Assembly: GCA_017848075.1 (NCBI GenBank)
Contig: JAGALG010000183.1
Location: forward strand, 1-5,645
DNA length: 5,645 nucleotides
Origin: Oscillospiraceae bacterium
GTDB lineage: Bacteria; Bacillota; Clostridia; Oscillospirales; Ruminococcaceae
Direction: 5' to 3'
Shown: positions 5,389-5,645 of the stretch, in pieces
Layout: every line of letters starts with the position of its first letter
How positions within the stretch are numbered: the first letter of the stretch is position 1
Position numbers and translations under genes: made by a program
The notes under the pieces: model-generated
Databases searched by the model: none
What the model was told of the DNA's origin: nothing
The model's input: only the letters and a program-made list of their open reading frames with translations

Positions 5389-5645
5389 ATGACCGAAGTA
5401 ATTGGTGTTCGATTTAAAAAAGTCGGAAAAATATATTATTTTGACCCTAACGGCATGCAGCTTCCTCTCGGTGAAAAAGTTATCGTAGAGACCGCTCGCG
5501 GCGTGGAATGCGGCGAGGTTGCGATTGAAAATCGCATGGTGGACGATGACTTTGTGGTAAACCACTGAAACCGTTGATCCGTGTTGCTACAGCAGAGGAC
5601 AAGCGCCGTATTTCTGAAAACGCAGAGCGCGAGAAAAAAGCATTC
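5389..5645 (+). CDS. ricT: RicT/YaaT (PSP1-domain protein), N-terminal part with apparent frameshift
   Basis: RicT (YaaT) with RicA and RicF forms the iron-sulfur Y-complex that guides RNase Y and affects sporulation, competence and biofilm formation in B. subtilis. The start MTEVIGVRFKKVGKIYYFDP, then VIVETARGVECGEV, matches the N-terminus of that protein closely. The frame from ATG 5389 ends after VVNH at TGA 5566-5568, only 59 residues, while the family has about 270-300. From 5562 the -1 frame reads PLKPLIRVATAEDKRRISEN and onward to the window end without a stop, which continues the alignment (B. subtilis: PLRKVIRVA). One base seems missing near 5560-5561. Whether this is a real mutation or a sequence error cannot be told here. 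The ribosome binding site is weak (GGCGG, 5374-5378). The position after holB is the usual one. Confidence 0.85.

Noticed and set aside
4867..5565. 232-codon minus-strand frame across the end of holB and the start of ricT
   Set aside because: It crosses two genes recognised on the plus strand and has no domain or ribosome binding site.
5554..5568. Programmed -1 frameshift as the explanation for the ricT break
   Set aside because: The heptamer GGTAAAC does not allow good re-pairing in the P site and I see no clear downstream stimulatory structure; a one-base deletion or sequence error is simpler.

Overview
The window looks like chromosome from an anaerobic, spore-forming-type Firmicute, most likely a member of Clostridia. 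The evidence is the two-subunit iron-sulfur L-serine dehydratase, the darA-holB-ricT gene order known from Firmicutes such as Bacillus subtilis, AGGAGG-type ribosome binding sites before most genes, and moderate base composition by eye. No mobile element, phage gene, CRISPR array, tRNA or rRNA was seen. Coding density is high: no gap exceeds about 185 bases.

Left part, minus strand (1-2063): an extended -10 promoter drives sdaAB and sdaAA, the beta and alpha subunits of an oxygen-sensitive [4Fe-4S] L-serine ammonia-lyase (serine to pyruvate plus ammonia). The operon ends at a clear intrinsic terminator. Immediately beyond it, with no room for a promoter, starts an RluA-family pseudouridine synthase on a TTG codon; it runs off the left edge.

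Middle, plus strand (2121-2958): a divergent pair made of an unrecognised two-helix small membrane protein and a GNAT N-acetyltransferase, one base apart and probably co-transcribed. They appear to end at a terminator that overlaps the GNAT stop codon.

Right part, plus strand (2998-5645): a short QueG-type double [4Fe-4S] protein without the usual C-terminal HEAT repeats. It is followed by an intergenic region holding a promoter and two A/T-tract inverted repeats, then darA (cyclic di-AMP receptor), holB (DNA polymerase III delta prime) and the start of ricT/yaaT (PSP1 domain). The ricT reading frame is broken by an apparent one-base loss near 5560: the conserved protein resumes in the -1 frame and continues to the window end.

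I see no wholly new multi-gene system. The observations most worth checking are the ricT frame break, a possible H-type pseudoknot in the sdaAB leader, the inverted-repeat pair around the darA promoter, the HEAT-less QueG homologue, and the unrecognised membrane protein paired with the GNAT enzyme.
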